Shown: positions 6,898-15,377 of the stretch, in pieces
Position numbering within the stretch: position 1 is the stretch's first letter
Layout of the letters: each line of letters begins with the position of its first letter
Origin: Chitinophagaceae bacterium
GTDB lineage: Bacteria > Bacteroidota > Bacteroidia > Chitinophagales > Chitinophagaceae
Assembly (NCBI GenBank): GCA_019638615.1
Contig: JAHBTL010000031.1
Span: 22,252-86,251 of the forward strand
Direction: 5' to 3'
Length of the DNA: 64,000 nucleotides
Notes under the pieces: generated by a model
Databases searched by the model: none
What the model was told of the DNA's origin: nothing
What the model saw: only the letters and a program-made list of their open reading frames with translations
Translations under genes and position numbers: made by a program

Positions 6898-9624
6898 ATG
6901 ACAATGCGTTCTTATTTCTTCGTTATCATACTGCTGGTGAGCGGGCATACCACGCAGGCGGGAACCCCGAATATTGCCGGCAAGGCTTCCGTAACTGTAT
7001 CTACACAATTGAGTGACGCTTATTCGGGGAATAAAGCCGTTGACGGAATAATAGGTGTCGACGGTAAAGGAGAATGGGCCTGTGAAGGCAGAACCACCGA
7101 CTGGGGGTATATCCGTTTTCCCTGGATACAACTTACCTGGAATGAGCCTCAACTGATCAGTAAAATCGTGCTGTACGATCGTCCTTCTCCTGCTGATAAT
7201 ATCGCCGGCGGAAAGCTTGTTTTCAGCGACGGTTCTGAACTTTGGGTCAACCAGATCCCGGCAGACGGAACAGGCAAGGCTGTGGAATTTCCTGCCAGGG
7301 AAGTGACCTGGGTAAGATTTGTGGTTACTGATGGCAGCGGTGCTGATCTGGGCTTTTCGGAAATAGAAGTATTTCCTTCTCCCGCGCAAATGAATGAGTA
7401 TGTATCGTGGGTTGATCCCTATATAGAAACCAACAGGGGAAGATATTTCTTCTTTATCACCGGCAGTGTTCCGTTTGGTATGGCTACCAGCGCTCCGCTT
7501 ACCAGGAATAAGAATCAAAACGGGGGAGGATACAATTATAACGAAAGGGAAATACTGGGGTTTGAACAAATTCACACATGGATGATATCAGGGATTGAAA
7601 TAATGCCTGCAACCGTAAAAGAAAATCCTGCTGCCGGTCAGCAGGGGTGGAAATCCTCTTTTAACCACGATGATGAAATTGTACAGCCGGGCTATCACCG
7701 GGTAATGCTGCAAAACAATAAAATATGGGTGGAGCAAACCGCTACGGAGCGTGTGAATTTCTACAGGTTTACTTACACAAAAGATACAGATGCCCGCATC
7801 ATTATTAACCTGGGAGGCTACGTGGCTAACAGCACAATGGAAAATGCGCATATCACCAAAGTGAGCAATACCGAAATAGAGGGATGGTTCAGCTCTGTAA
7901 AACGATATTGGGGCGGTCCCAGGGAGGTGAAAATATTTTTCGTTATTCAATTTGATAAACCTTTCGATCATTTAGATGCCTGGAAGGGAACAAACCGGCA
8001 ACAAAATATTGCTATGGCTTCAGGCGACAGCCTTGCACTGGGCGCTGCCTATACGCTTAAAAAAGGCGACAGGCTGCAAATGAAAATAGGGCTTTCTTAT
8101 ACCACCGTTGCCAATGCAAGGAATAATCTTAACGCAGAATGCACGACCTGGGATTTTGAAGCGGTGAAAAATAATACCCAGCAAATATGGAATGAGTGGT
8201 TAGGAAAGATTGCGGTAAAAGGAGGCGAAGAAAAAAATAAAATAAAATTCTATACCGATCTCTGGCATGTGCTGCTGGGCAGGCAAAAGATCACGGATGT
8301 ATCCGGCGATTACCCCGACAGGACCACCGGGACAAGAGAAGGCAATTTCACTGATGCCATTTTCAGGATCAAAACCGTCCCCAAAGATGCTAAGGGCAAG
8401 CCTGCATTCCAGATGTACAATTCCGATGCCTGGTGGCTCACACAATGGAACCTGAATATACTCTGGGGACTGGCGTGGCCGGAAATGATGGACGAACTTT
8501 CCGCATCTATGGTCGAGTATGCCAATAACGGTTATTTATTGCCACGAGGCCCCTGTGGCGGAGGCTACTCCTATATCATGACAAGCTGCCCCGCATCCAA
8601 TCTTATTATAAGCACTTATATGAAAGGGTTGCTGACCAAAGCAGGTGCCCGTCATGCGTATGATGTGGTAAAGCGGAATCATTTACCGGGAGGCATGCTT
8701 GGTTCAAAAGAAGACATTCGTTTTTATACTCAAAAAGGATGGTGGCCGGATAATGCGGGTATTACGGTAGAGGCCGCTTTCCAGGATTGGGGCATTGCGC
8801 AGATGGCATATAAATTAGGAAGGAAAAAAGACTATCAATTTTTCAATAATCGTTCGAAGGGATGGACGACCTGTTTTGATGAGGAAACCAAATGGCTGCT
8901 TCCAAAAAATAAAAAGGGTGAGTTCATTCACAAAGACCCATTGAGCGGCAGAGGCTGGATTGAAGCCAACGCCTGGCAGGCCACCTGGGGCTTATCGCAT
9001 GCATTGCCGGAGCTTATCATTAAGATGGGAGGGGCAGATACTTTTTGCCGGCGGCTCAATTACGCATTTGAGCAATCCAGCGCAAGCAATTTTGTTTTTG
9101 GCTATACCCAGGGATATGTGAGTTATGCCAACCAGCCGGGTTGCTCCAATGCACATGTATTCAGCTATGCAGGCAAACCCTGGCTTACGCAATATTGGGT
9201 ACGTCGTGTTCGGGAACAGGCTTATGGCGATACTACGCCTGACATGGGATATGGAGGGCATGATGAAGACCAGGGGCAGATGGGGGCTGTGAGCGCCCTG
9301 ATGTCTATAGGGCTTTTCAGTATCACCGGCAATGAATCTGTTGATCCTGTATATGAAATTACTTCTCCTGTATTTGATGAAGTGGTTATTCAGCTAGACA
9401 GGCGTTATTATAGCGGGGATACATTTACCATCACCACGCACAATAACAGCAGCAGCAATGATTATATACAAAAGGCAACCCTGAACGGACAACGCTATGA
9501 TAATTTCTGGTTTACGCATGATCTTTTTTCGAAAGGAGGCAGGCTGGAGCTTTGGCTGGGAGATGAGCCCAATGAAAAATGGGGCGTGAAACAATTACCT
9601 TTACTGCAACCTGATATAAAATAA
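6898..9624 (+). CDS. GH92 alpha-mannosidase-like glycosidase with N-terminal discoidin-like domain
   Basis: This 908-residue secreted protein has a signal peptide ending near HTTQAG (residue 23). Residues about 25-160 form a discoidin-like carbohydrate-binding domain (DAYSGNKAVDG, GFSEIEVFP). GH92 follows: VDPYIETNRGRYFFFITGSVPFGM, GGGYNYNE, WWLTQWNLNILWGL, EANAWQATWGL with the likely acid Glu near 688, YAGKPWLTQYWVRRV, and GHDEDQGQMGA with base Asp residues near 786. GH92 enzymes are calcium-dependent, inverting exo-alpha-mannosidases. The usual GNEP-type motif before YAG-x-PW is changed to ANQPGCSN here, so specificity may differ. It would release mannose for the MFS transporter upstream. 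Confidence 0.8.
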   Translation: MTMRSYFFVIILLVSGHTTQAGTPNIAGKASVTVSTQLSDAYSGNKAVDGIIGVDGKGEWACEGRTTDWGYIRFPWIQLTWNEPQLISKIVLYDRPSPADNIAGGKLVFSDGSELWVNQIPADGTGKAVEFPAREVTWVRFVVTDGSGADLGFSEIEVFPSPAQMNEYVSWVDPYIETNRGRYFFFITGSVPFGMATSAPLTRNKNQNGGGYNYNEREILGFEQIHTWMISGIEIMPATVKENPAAGQQGWKSSFNHDDEIVQPGYHRVMLQNNKIWVEQTATERVNFYRFTYTKDTDARIIINLGGYVANSTMENAHITKVSNTEIEGWFSSVKRYWGGPREVKIFFVIQFDKPFDHLDAWKGTNRQQNIAMASGDSLALGAAYTLKKGDRLQMKIGLSYTTVANARNNLNAECTTWDFEAVKNNTQQIWNEWLGKIAVKGGEEKNKIKFYTDLWHVLLGRQKITDVSGDYPDRTTGTREGNFTDAIFRIKTVPKDAKGKPAFQMYNSDAWWLTQWNLNILWGLAWPEMMDELSASMVEYANNGYLLPRGPCGGGYSYIMTSCPASNLIISTYMKGLLTKAGARHAYDVVKRNHLPGGMLGSKEDIRFYTQKGWWPDNAGITVEAAFQDWGIAQMAYKLGRKKDYQFFNNRSKGWTTCFDEETKWLLPKNKKGEFIHKDPLSGRGWIEANAWQATWGLSHALPELIIKMGGADTFCRRLNYAFEQSSASNFVFGYTQGYVSYANQPGCSNAHVFSYAGKPWLTQYWVRRVREQAYGDTTPDMGYGGHDEDQGQMGAVSALMSIGLFSITGNESVDPVYEITSPVFDEVVIQLDRRYYSGDTFTITTHNNSSSNDYIQKATLNGQRYDNFWFTHDLFSKGGRLELWLGDEPNEKWGVKQLPLLQPDIK

Positions 9625-9631
9625 TCCAGGT

Positions 9632-10483
9632 ATGAATTTAGTTGCCGGGGCAGATATCGGTGGATCGCATATAACCGCAGGGCTGGTTGAGATAGACAAC
9701 AGGAAGCTGATTGATTCATCTTTGGTGAGAAAGCATATCAATCCTGCTACAGATAGTGATACTATTATCCGGGAGTGGTGTGACGCTATACTCGACTGTC
9801 ACAAAACGGCGGGTATGGCTATTGAGAAAATAGGTATTGCCATGCCCGGACCTTTTGATTATACAAACGGCATTAGTTATATCAAAGGGTTGCATAAATA
9901 TGAAAGCCTGTATGGGCTGAATGTAAAAAGCATGATGGCAGAACAGTTGCAGGTTGAGACAGCGCAGATCAGTTTTAAGAACGATGCGCAAGCCTTTATG
10001 GCCGGGGAGTTATTTTGCGGTTGTGCCGTTGGATATAATAATGTTGTTGGTATTACGCTGGGAACAGGTCTTGGTTCCGCCACTTATTATAACAATGAGC
10101 AGAAGGAAGGCGACTTGTATTGCATGCCGTTCAGGGAAGGAATGGCCGAAGATTATATCTCCTCCCGCTGGTTTGTTTTTGAATATGAAAGGCTGACCGG
10201 TAATACAATAAAAGGCGTAAAAGAGCTTGCAGACAGGATGCATGCCGACCCGCACGCGGCCCGTTTATTCGAAGCCTTTGGCGCCACGTTGGCGGAAGTA
10301 TTGCTGCTCCGATACCAGCGGCAAAACCCAGAGATCATTTTTATCGGTGGCAATATTGTGAATGCCTGGGATTGCTTTATTCCCTCGGCGGTCAAATACC
10401 TGAATGAACACAATAGCGGCATCAAACTTACAAAAGCTATATTGGGTGAAACCGCGGCGCTCATCGGTGCATGCTGCGGATAG
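9632..10483 (+). CDS. ROK-family sugar kinase
   Basis: This 283-residue protein starts 7 bases after GH92. It has the ATPase-core motifs of ROK proteins: GADIGGSHITAGLVE at the N-terminus (phosphate 1), KNDAQAFMAGE near 113, GITLGTGLGSA near 140 (phosphate 2) and IFIGGNIVNAW near 232 (adenosine). There is no N-terminal DNA-binding domain, so it is a kinase rather than a NagC/XylR-type repressor. The zinc-binding CXCGXXGCXE motif of many ROK kinases is absent. In this operon it would phosphorylate imported mannose (or a related hexose) before the isomerase acts. Confidence 0.8.
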   Translation: MNLVAGADIGGSHITAGLVEIDNRKLIDSSLVRKHINPATDSDTIIREWCDAILDCHKTAGMAIEKIGIAMPGPFDYTNGISYIKGLHKYESLYGLNVKSMMAEQLQVETAQISFKNDAQAFMAGELFCGCAVGYNNVVGITLGTGLGSATYYNNEQKEGDLYCMPFREGMAEDYISSRWFVFEYERLTGNTIKGVKELADRMHADPHAARLFEAFGATLAEVLLLRYQRQNPEIIFIGGNIVNAWDCFIPSAVKYLNEHNSGIKLTKAILGETAALIGACCG

Positions 10484-10666
10484 GGGATAGCTTATTTTAA
10501 ACAATAACTTCCTACACTCTGTAAGATAAAACAGAACAGAATTTTGAGAGAATTTCGAGCAGGCATTATGTATTAAAAAGTATAAAAGGATTATGAATGG
10601 AGAGGAATGATATGGGGTTGATAAAGAAAGTAGTTATGATCCCAGTGGGAATTCATATTTCATTAT

Positions 10667-10710
10667 ACATAACGTTTTAAGTTCAGCTGTATTATTTTAA
10701 GGCGTTATGT
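10667..10710. repeat. Inverted repeat in the ROK/LuxR convergent spacer
   Basis: The 8-bp arms acataacg and cgttatgt are separated by 28 bases that themselves contain two copies of ttttaag. It lies between the ends of two converging genes. There is no T-run after it, so a classical terminator is not supported; it may be a binding site or a weak terminator. Confidence 0.25.
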
Positions 10711-10764
10711 AATGCTAAGCCAGGGAATTTGTTTGAATTTGTAAAAGCACGTATGAAAAGAAAA

Positions 10765-11298
10765 TTATAGAGAAAAATATTTTACAGAGCTGGCTTTAGA
10801 AATTAATTCAACTGAATTCCGGGCATTAAATTTTTCTTTTAAATTCCTTTTGTGTGTTATTACTGTCGTTTCGCTAATAAATAAAATTCCTGCTATTTCT
10901 TTCGCGCAGAGCCCTTTTTTCATTAGGCCTAATACTTCGTTTTCTCTTCTGGTTAATGAGGGAGTGTGTTGATTACAATTGGATGGGAATTCGAAAGCGT
11001 TCTCGTTACTTTTTGTGAACTGAGTTATTTTTTTTACTAATTCAGGGAAATTATCATACAAATAATGAATAAAAAAAAGCAATTTTTCGTTTTGATCTTC
11101 CAACACATGGACTCTTTGTTCAAGAGCATTAAGTGTATCGCAGTTATTTGCCCGTTGTAAGACTTCCTCCTTGATCAGTCGAATATTTTTTTTGTAATGG
11201 CTAAATGTTTTAAGTAAACCACTGTTGTTAGACGATTCAAATTTTGTTTCAATTGATTTATTGATAGCTTCAATCAGCTGTGAACTTCCTTTTGACAT
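10765..11298 (-). CDS. LuxR-type helix-turn-helix regulator, divergent from the eCIS genes
   Basis: Residues 115-168 of 177 form a GerE/LuxR DNA-binding domain: LTRRENEVLGLMKKGLCAKE, the turn LFISETTVITHK and KFNARNSVELI. The N-terminal 100 residues are helical with a heptad-like stretch (CDTLNALEQRVHVLEDQNEK) and contain no receiver or ligand domain that I recognise, so it probably senses through a partner or an unknown ligand. It starts about 300 bases from the first eCIS gene on the opposite strand, which makes it the best candidate regulator of that cluster. It is AT-rich compared with the operon to its left. Confidence 0.75.
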   Translation of the reverse strand: MSKGSSQLIEAINKSIETKFESSNNSGLLKTFSHYKKNIRLIKEEVLQRANNCDTLNALEQRVHVLEDQNEKLLFFIHYLYDNFPELVKKITQFTKSNENAFEFPSNCNQHTPSLTRRENEVLGLMKKGLCAKEIAGILFISETTVITHKRNLKEKFNARNSVELISKASSVKYFSL

Positions 11299-11512
11299 GC
11301 GATAACATTTAAAGGATTTATACGTGGCAGGTTATTCTTAAGACATTTTACTAAAAAATAATAGTAGTCAAGGGAGGGCGAGATATCAGATGTCAAATAA
11401 AAATAATCAAACATTTTTTAAAAAAGAAGAAACTGGGCGTAAATAGTCATTAATGAGGATATGCCGTTTACTCTCTTCTGCCAGTATGTTAGAAAGATCA
11501 CAACAAATAAGG
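11299..11512. other. Divergent control region of the eCIS cluster, left part
   Basis: These 214 AT-rich bases between the LuxR-type gene and the putative eCIS promoter carry no open frame and no perfect palindrome that I can see. The LuxR-type protein would be expected to bind here or at the promoter just downstream. Confidence 0.4.
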
Positions 11513-11544
11513 ATTGATTTCACGAATTTCTGAATTTACTTTTG
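11513..11544 (+). promoter_or_regulatory. Putative promoter of the eCIS operon
   Basis: ATTG at 11513-11516 and TACTTTTG at 11537-11544 are spaced by 20 bases, which fits the Bacteroidota -33/-7 arrangement (TTTG, 19-21 bases, TAnnTTTG). A start near 11551 would leave a leader of about 50 bases before the first gene at 11604. It is the only good match before a co-directional run of genes with gaps under 50 bases, so it may drive the whole cluster. Confidence 0.45.
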
Positions 11545-11603
11545 AATTATCATCAATTATCTGATTTTTCAAAATTCTAGTCGATCTGGAATCGATTCAT
11601 AAG

Positions 11604-12005
11604 ATGAGTAAATCGAGGAAATATTCTACAAAAGATCCGGAAGTTAAATCAAAAAATGATTTCATCTCTTCTGATTTTGAAATGCAAAATGATATCTCGA
11701 AGGAGATAATCCGTCGTCTGCGAATACAGAATAAAAAGTTGCTTCATCAAATAGAGGCATTGAAAGCAAAACTAAAAATTGAGTGTTCAAATACAGACCA
11801 GGTAAACAAAAGGCTCTCTTACGCCATGGTTGTTAATAATCGATTATCAGAAGCGCTCGGCAGCTGTAATAAATGTTGGGGAGAGGATCATAACTGTACT
11901 AGCTGTTACGGAAAAGGGGCTTCAGGATGGCGACCGATAAATAAACGTTTTTTTTATTTATACATACTTCCTTCCATTGAAAATTTCAATGGTGATAGCA
12001 AATAG
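11604..12005 (+). CDS. Small coiled-coil protein with four-cysteine zinc ribbon, first gene of eCIS cluster
   Basis: I do not recognise this 133-residue protein. It is very basic and helical at the N-terminus, with a likely coiled coil at about 30-85 (EIIRRLRIQNKKLLHQIEAL). Then comes a compact CxxC-x6-CxxC module: Cys88, Cys91, Cys98 and Cys101 followed by YGKGASGW, which resembles one DnaJ-type zinc repeat. There is no signal peptide. As first gene of the operon, 38 bases before the DUF4255 gene, it may be an assembly factor, a chaperone or a minor structural part. Its base composition is AT-rich like the LuxR-type gene. Confidence 0.6.
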   Translation: MSKSRKYSTKDPEVKSKNDFISSDFEMQNDISKEIIRRLRIQNKKLLHQIEALKAKLKIECSNTDQVNKRLSYAMVVNNRLSEALGSCNKCWGEDHNCTSCYGKGASGWRPINKRFFYLYILPSIENFNGDSK

Positions 12006-12043
12006 AGAATATGTAAATACACCATTTGTAAAATCGTTTAATA

Positions 12044-12622
12044 ATGATTGATCAGGCTATATTATTGCTGAAATCGGAATTACAAAACTATATCTCAGGA
12101 ATTGATGAATCGGTTAATGTTGTAACAGACAATATTGGTTTATTAGAAACTTCCAAAGGAGAGACTTTAGACAATAATATTGTCATCACAATGGTAAATA
12201 TTGAAGAGGAGACTACGCTAAAGAATCAACCTGCTCTCCGACGTCCTTTTTCCGGTATTGCAACTTACCGAAACCCTCCTGTGTGCCTGAATTTATTTAT
12301 ACTGTTTACCTGCAATTACTTTGGTAACGGGTATCCTTTTGCCTTAAAGAGATTATCGTATGTCATAAAATTTATTAATACCCGAAGCTCATTTTCTATT
12401 TCCAATAGAACTGAAGAAATAACAGAAGTACGGTTTACAATGGAGATGGTAAAACTTTCATTCGAACAGGTTAATCATTTGTGGGGTACCCTGGGTGGCA
12501 GACAGATACCTTTTGTATTGTATAAACTATCCCTGGTAGCGTTATCGGATGCTGCTGTTATCCGCGAATCGCCATTAATAGAAGAAATCGAAACAAATCT
12601 TTTACACCAAACCGGGAATTGA
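12044..12622 (+). CDS. DUF4255 family eCIS cap/terminator protein (Pvc16/Afp16-like)
   Basis: The 192-residue protein shows the DUF4255 (Pvc16_N) pattern: an N-terminal helix (AILLLKSELQNYI), a strand around VITMVNIEEE, then YRNPPVCLNLFILFTCNYF and YALKRLSYVIKF-type segments, ending with a PFVLYKLSLVAL strand. In AFP and PVC particles this protein forms a hexameric cap that ends the sheath and tube at the distal end and fixes particle length. It lies directly before the unknown 436-aa gene and the sheath gene, as in several Bacteroidota eCIS clusters. Confidence 0.8.
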   Translation: MIDQAILLLKSELQNYISGIDESVNVVTDNIGLLETSKGETLDNNIVITMVNIEEETTLKNQPALRRPFSGIATYRNPPVCLNLFILFTCNYFGNGYPFALKRLSYVIKFINTRSSFSISNRTEEITEVRFTMEMVKLSFEQVNHLWGTLGGRQIPFVLYKLSLVALSDAAVIRESPLIEEIETNLLHQTGN

Positions 12623-12624
12623 AA

Positions 12625-13935
12625 ATGTCGGTTGTTTATAAAACGATAGCAGAGGTCAGGTTCCTTCATGAATACTATCTTACAGATAGTGATGGCAGTT
12701 CTTTTTTCTCTATAAGTGATCCTGTGCGCCAACAAGAGTTCCTTCGCAGGAGATTCGAAAAAGAAATTCCTACCGTTAATGAATTGCTTGATTTTGTGTT
12801 GCCACAGTCGGGTGGCGAGTATATCTCTTCGCCTTTTATTCGTGTAGTACCATCCTATGGCGGATTTCGTGTATTGACAGCAGTAAAGGAAAAGAACAAT
12901 GCGGATGAAACGATCAGTTATCTACCCAGGCATACGTTACCGGCCTCTATTGGCATTTTCCTGAAAGCAAAAAATGAATCGATCGATGTGGTTACAAATC
13001 TCCGCCTGAGAACCAGTATTTCGGCGAGATCTTTTTTTGCCAACTATGATCTCACTGCGCAAAAGAACTTCCCTTCTCTCTGTAATGGTGTTCCTGAACA
13101 CCAGCCCGGATCAATATATGAACAGGGACAGTTAGCTTCTTTTGGAACTACTGAAGTCCGCCAGTTTTTCAGAAATAAATCTGGTCATCAATGGCATACT
13201 ATACAGAACGGCCGTGATTTTGCAAGCGAGAGCGATCGTTTATTGGTGCCGTTGAAGTTTACTTATCGCTTTAATGATAACACTATCATTGCTGCGAACT
13301 TTATTTTAAAATCAACCAATGGCACTGTTATAAAAACAATTTCAGTGTCCGGCAATCAGCCAATACGCGAAGCAGTCTTGGATTTTTCAGCGTCAACTGT
13401 TTCAACTGTTCCGGGGGTAGTTGCTTCATCGCAGCTTATATATAAGCTTGAAGTAGAAGGCAACAATAGCTTTTCCCATACTCTTCCCCTTATTTTTTTA
13501 GGACAGGCAAGTGAGTACAGGGATTGCTGGGGCTTTGTGCATCTCGGCACAGTTACCGGCAACCAGGACTATTCCTTACTGGACAATGACGGATTTCTGA
13601 AAACAAAAAAAGATACACGTGGTAATATCATTAATACACCTGTATTTGATATACGGTTGAAAAGCAGGTTCACTTACTGGAGATATGTAAATAGCAGGAG
13701 GAGAAACCTGAGCCGGATAGACGAGCTAGAAAAAATCCTGGAGGAAGATGGCGGGCGACTGGTAAGCCTTTCGCCGAAAGAATTGACTTATCTACCCGGT
13801 ATGTTCAGAAAGGAATCCAGCAGCGAGTTTATTCTTTTACCCAATCCCGAACAAAATGCAATACTAAGAAATGAGAATGACAGGTTGTATTCGGACATCA
13901 CTGTACACGAATCGCCTTTATTCCCAGTTATATAA
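12625..13935 (+). CDS. Conserved-looking eCIS-associated protein of unknown function
   Basis: This protein of 436 residues is not recognised. I chose the ATG at 12625, two codons after a TTG at 12619 that overlaps the previous stop; the genes are nearly continuous. The sequence is beta-rich with no signal peptide, transmembrane helix or low-complexity part. Notable pieces are VRFLHEYYLTD near the N-terminus, LRLRTSISARSFFANYDL (about 130) and FTYWRYVNSRRR (about 350). Its place between the cap protein and the sheath suggests a structural role, for example an adaptor between cap and sheath/tube or an exterior decoration. A fibre role is not excluded because no other fibre gene is apparent. Confidence 0.6.
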   Translation: MSVVYKTIAEVRFLHEYYLTDSDGSSFFSISDPVRQQEFLRRRFEKEIPTVNELLDFVLPQSGGEYISSPFIRVVPSYGGFRVLTAVKEKNNADETISYLPRHTLPASIGIFLKAKNESIDVVTNLRLRTSISARSFFANYDLTAQKNFPSLCNGVPEHQPGSIYEQGQLASFGTTEVRQFFRNKSGHQWHTIQNGRDFASESDRLLVPLKFTYRFNDNTIIAANFILKSTNGTVIKTISVSGNQPIREAVLDFSASTVSTVPGVVASSQLIYKLEVEGNNSFSHTLPLIFLGQASEYRDCWGFVHLGTVTGNQDYSLLDNDGFLKTKKDTRGNIINTPVFDIRLKSRFTYWRYVNSRRRNLSRIDELEKILEEDGGRLVSLSPKELTYLPGMFRKESSSEFILLPNPEQNAILRNENDRLYSDITVHESPLFPVI

Positions 13936-13971
13936 TAAAACAATTTCTGACAATCATTAAAATTAACGAAT

Positions 13972-15348
13972 ATGGCAGATTACAAAACCCCGGGTGTCTT
14001 TATCGAAGAAATCACCAAGCTTCCTCCTTCCATTGCAGCCGTCGAAACGGCTATTCCTGCTTTTATCGGCTATACAGAAAAAGCCACACTGAGAGAACCT
14101 GATGACCTGCGACTCGTGCCACGACGGATCTCTTCTATGGTAGAGTATTACCAGTTGTATGGTAACCCCCAGAAAGAAGTTGGTATTACGGTCAATATTG
14201 ATTCAAATAATGTTATCACAGGCAAAGTGAACCAGCCTTCCAAATATATGATGAACTATTCACTTGAAATGTTCTTTGCCAATGGGGGCGGCCCATGTTA
14301 TATAATTTCTGTCGGCAACTATAGTACAAATACTGTCGGCTTCCAGGACCTCAAAGCAGGGCTGGATAAAACAGATGAAGTAAACGAAGTAACCCTGCTG
14401 TTATTCCCCGATAGCATGGGTATGGATACCCCTGTCGATTACTACAGCATTCATAAAGAAGCGATTGATAAATGTGTGGAACTGAAAGACCGATTCGTGG
14501 TGATGGATGTATGGCTCAGTCCTGATACAGCGGTAGATAATATAGATACTCTACGCAATTCAGGTCTTGGCAATGTGACCAGTGACCTGAAATATGGAGC
14601 AGTTTATTACCCGAGGATCTATACAATACTGGATTATTTCTATGACAATGATGATTCGGTTGTTAATATTACCGGAGGCTTCTCCGGTACGCTTGCTGAT
14701 CTTAAGGCCGTCAATAATGCACAATACTTCCAGGCAAAGAGTGCTGTCAATAACATTGAAATGCTGATGCCGGTTTCTGCAGCAGTAGTTGGTAAGTATG
14801 CAGAAGTAGATGAGAACCGCGGTGTCTGGAAGGCTCCTGCCAATGTAAATATTGATTATGCCATACGTCCTGAACGTCTTATCACAGACAAGGAGCAACG
14901 TGATCTGAACGTTGATGTTGTCGGGGGTAAATCAATCAATGTGATCCGTTCATTTCCCGGCAGAGGTTCTGCCATTATCTGGGGTGCACGCACACTTGCC
15001 GGTAATGATAACGAATGGCGCTATATACCTGTAAGAAGGTATTTTAACATGGTGGAAGAATCTACCAAGAACGCCACGCAGGCCTTTGTTTTCGAGCCCA
15101 ACGATCTTAATACCTGGTCACTGGTAAAATCAATGATCTCCAATTTCCTGGTTCAGCAATGGAAAGCAGGCGCATTACAGGGCGTAACGCCGCAGGAGGC
15201 ATTTTTTGTTCATGTAGGTCTCAAGGAAACCATGACATACCAGGATATCCTCGAAGGAAGAATGATCGTAGAGATCGGGTTGGCAGTAGTCCGCCCGGCT
15301 GAATTCATCATCCTCCGTTTCATGCACAAGATGCTGGAAGAAGCTTAA
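13972..15348 (+). CDS. Contractile sheath protein (Pvc2-4/Afp2-4-like)
   Basis: This 458-residue protein is a phage-type tail sheath subunit. The N-terminus YKTPGVFIEEI and the C-terminal domain are the strongest marks: SMISNFLVQQWKAGALQG, FFVHVGLKETMTYQD and EIGLAVVRPAEFIILRF. The sheath polymerises around the tube in an extended state and contracts to drive the tube into the target. PVC and AFP clusters carry three sheath paralogues, but only this one is present here, so the particle is built from a single sheath type, as in MAC-like and T6SS-type machines. Confidence 0.95.
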   Translation: MADYKTPGVFIEEITKLPPSIAAVETAIPAFIGYTEKATLREPDDLRLVPRRISSMVEYYQLYGNPQKEVGITVNIDSNNVITGKVNQPSKYMMNYSLEMFFANGGGPCYIISVGNYSTNTVGFQDLKAGLDKTDEVNEVTLLLFPDSMGMDTPVDYYSIHKEAIDKCVELKDRFVVMDVWLSPDTAVDNIDTLRNSGLGNVTSDLKYGAVYYPRIYTILDYFYDNDDSVVNITGGFSGTLADLKAVNNAQYFQAKSAVNNIEMLMPVSAAVVGKYAEVDENRGVWKAPANVNIDYAIRPERLITDKEQRDLNVDVVGGKSINVIRSFPGRGSAIIWGARTLAGNDNEWRYIPVRRYFNMVEESTKNATQAFVFEPNDLNTWSLVKSMISNFLVQQWKAGALQGVTPQEAFFVHVGLKETMTYQDILEGRMIVEIGLAVVRPAEFIILRFMHKMLEEA

Positions 15349-15377
15349 AAAGTTTTTAACCTTTAAAATATTCAATC

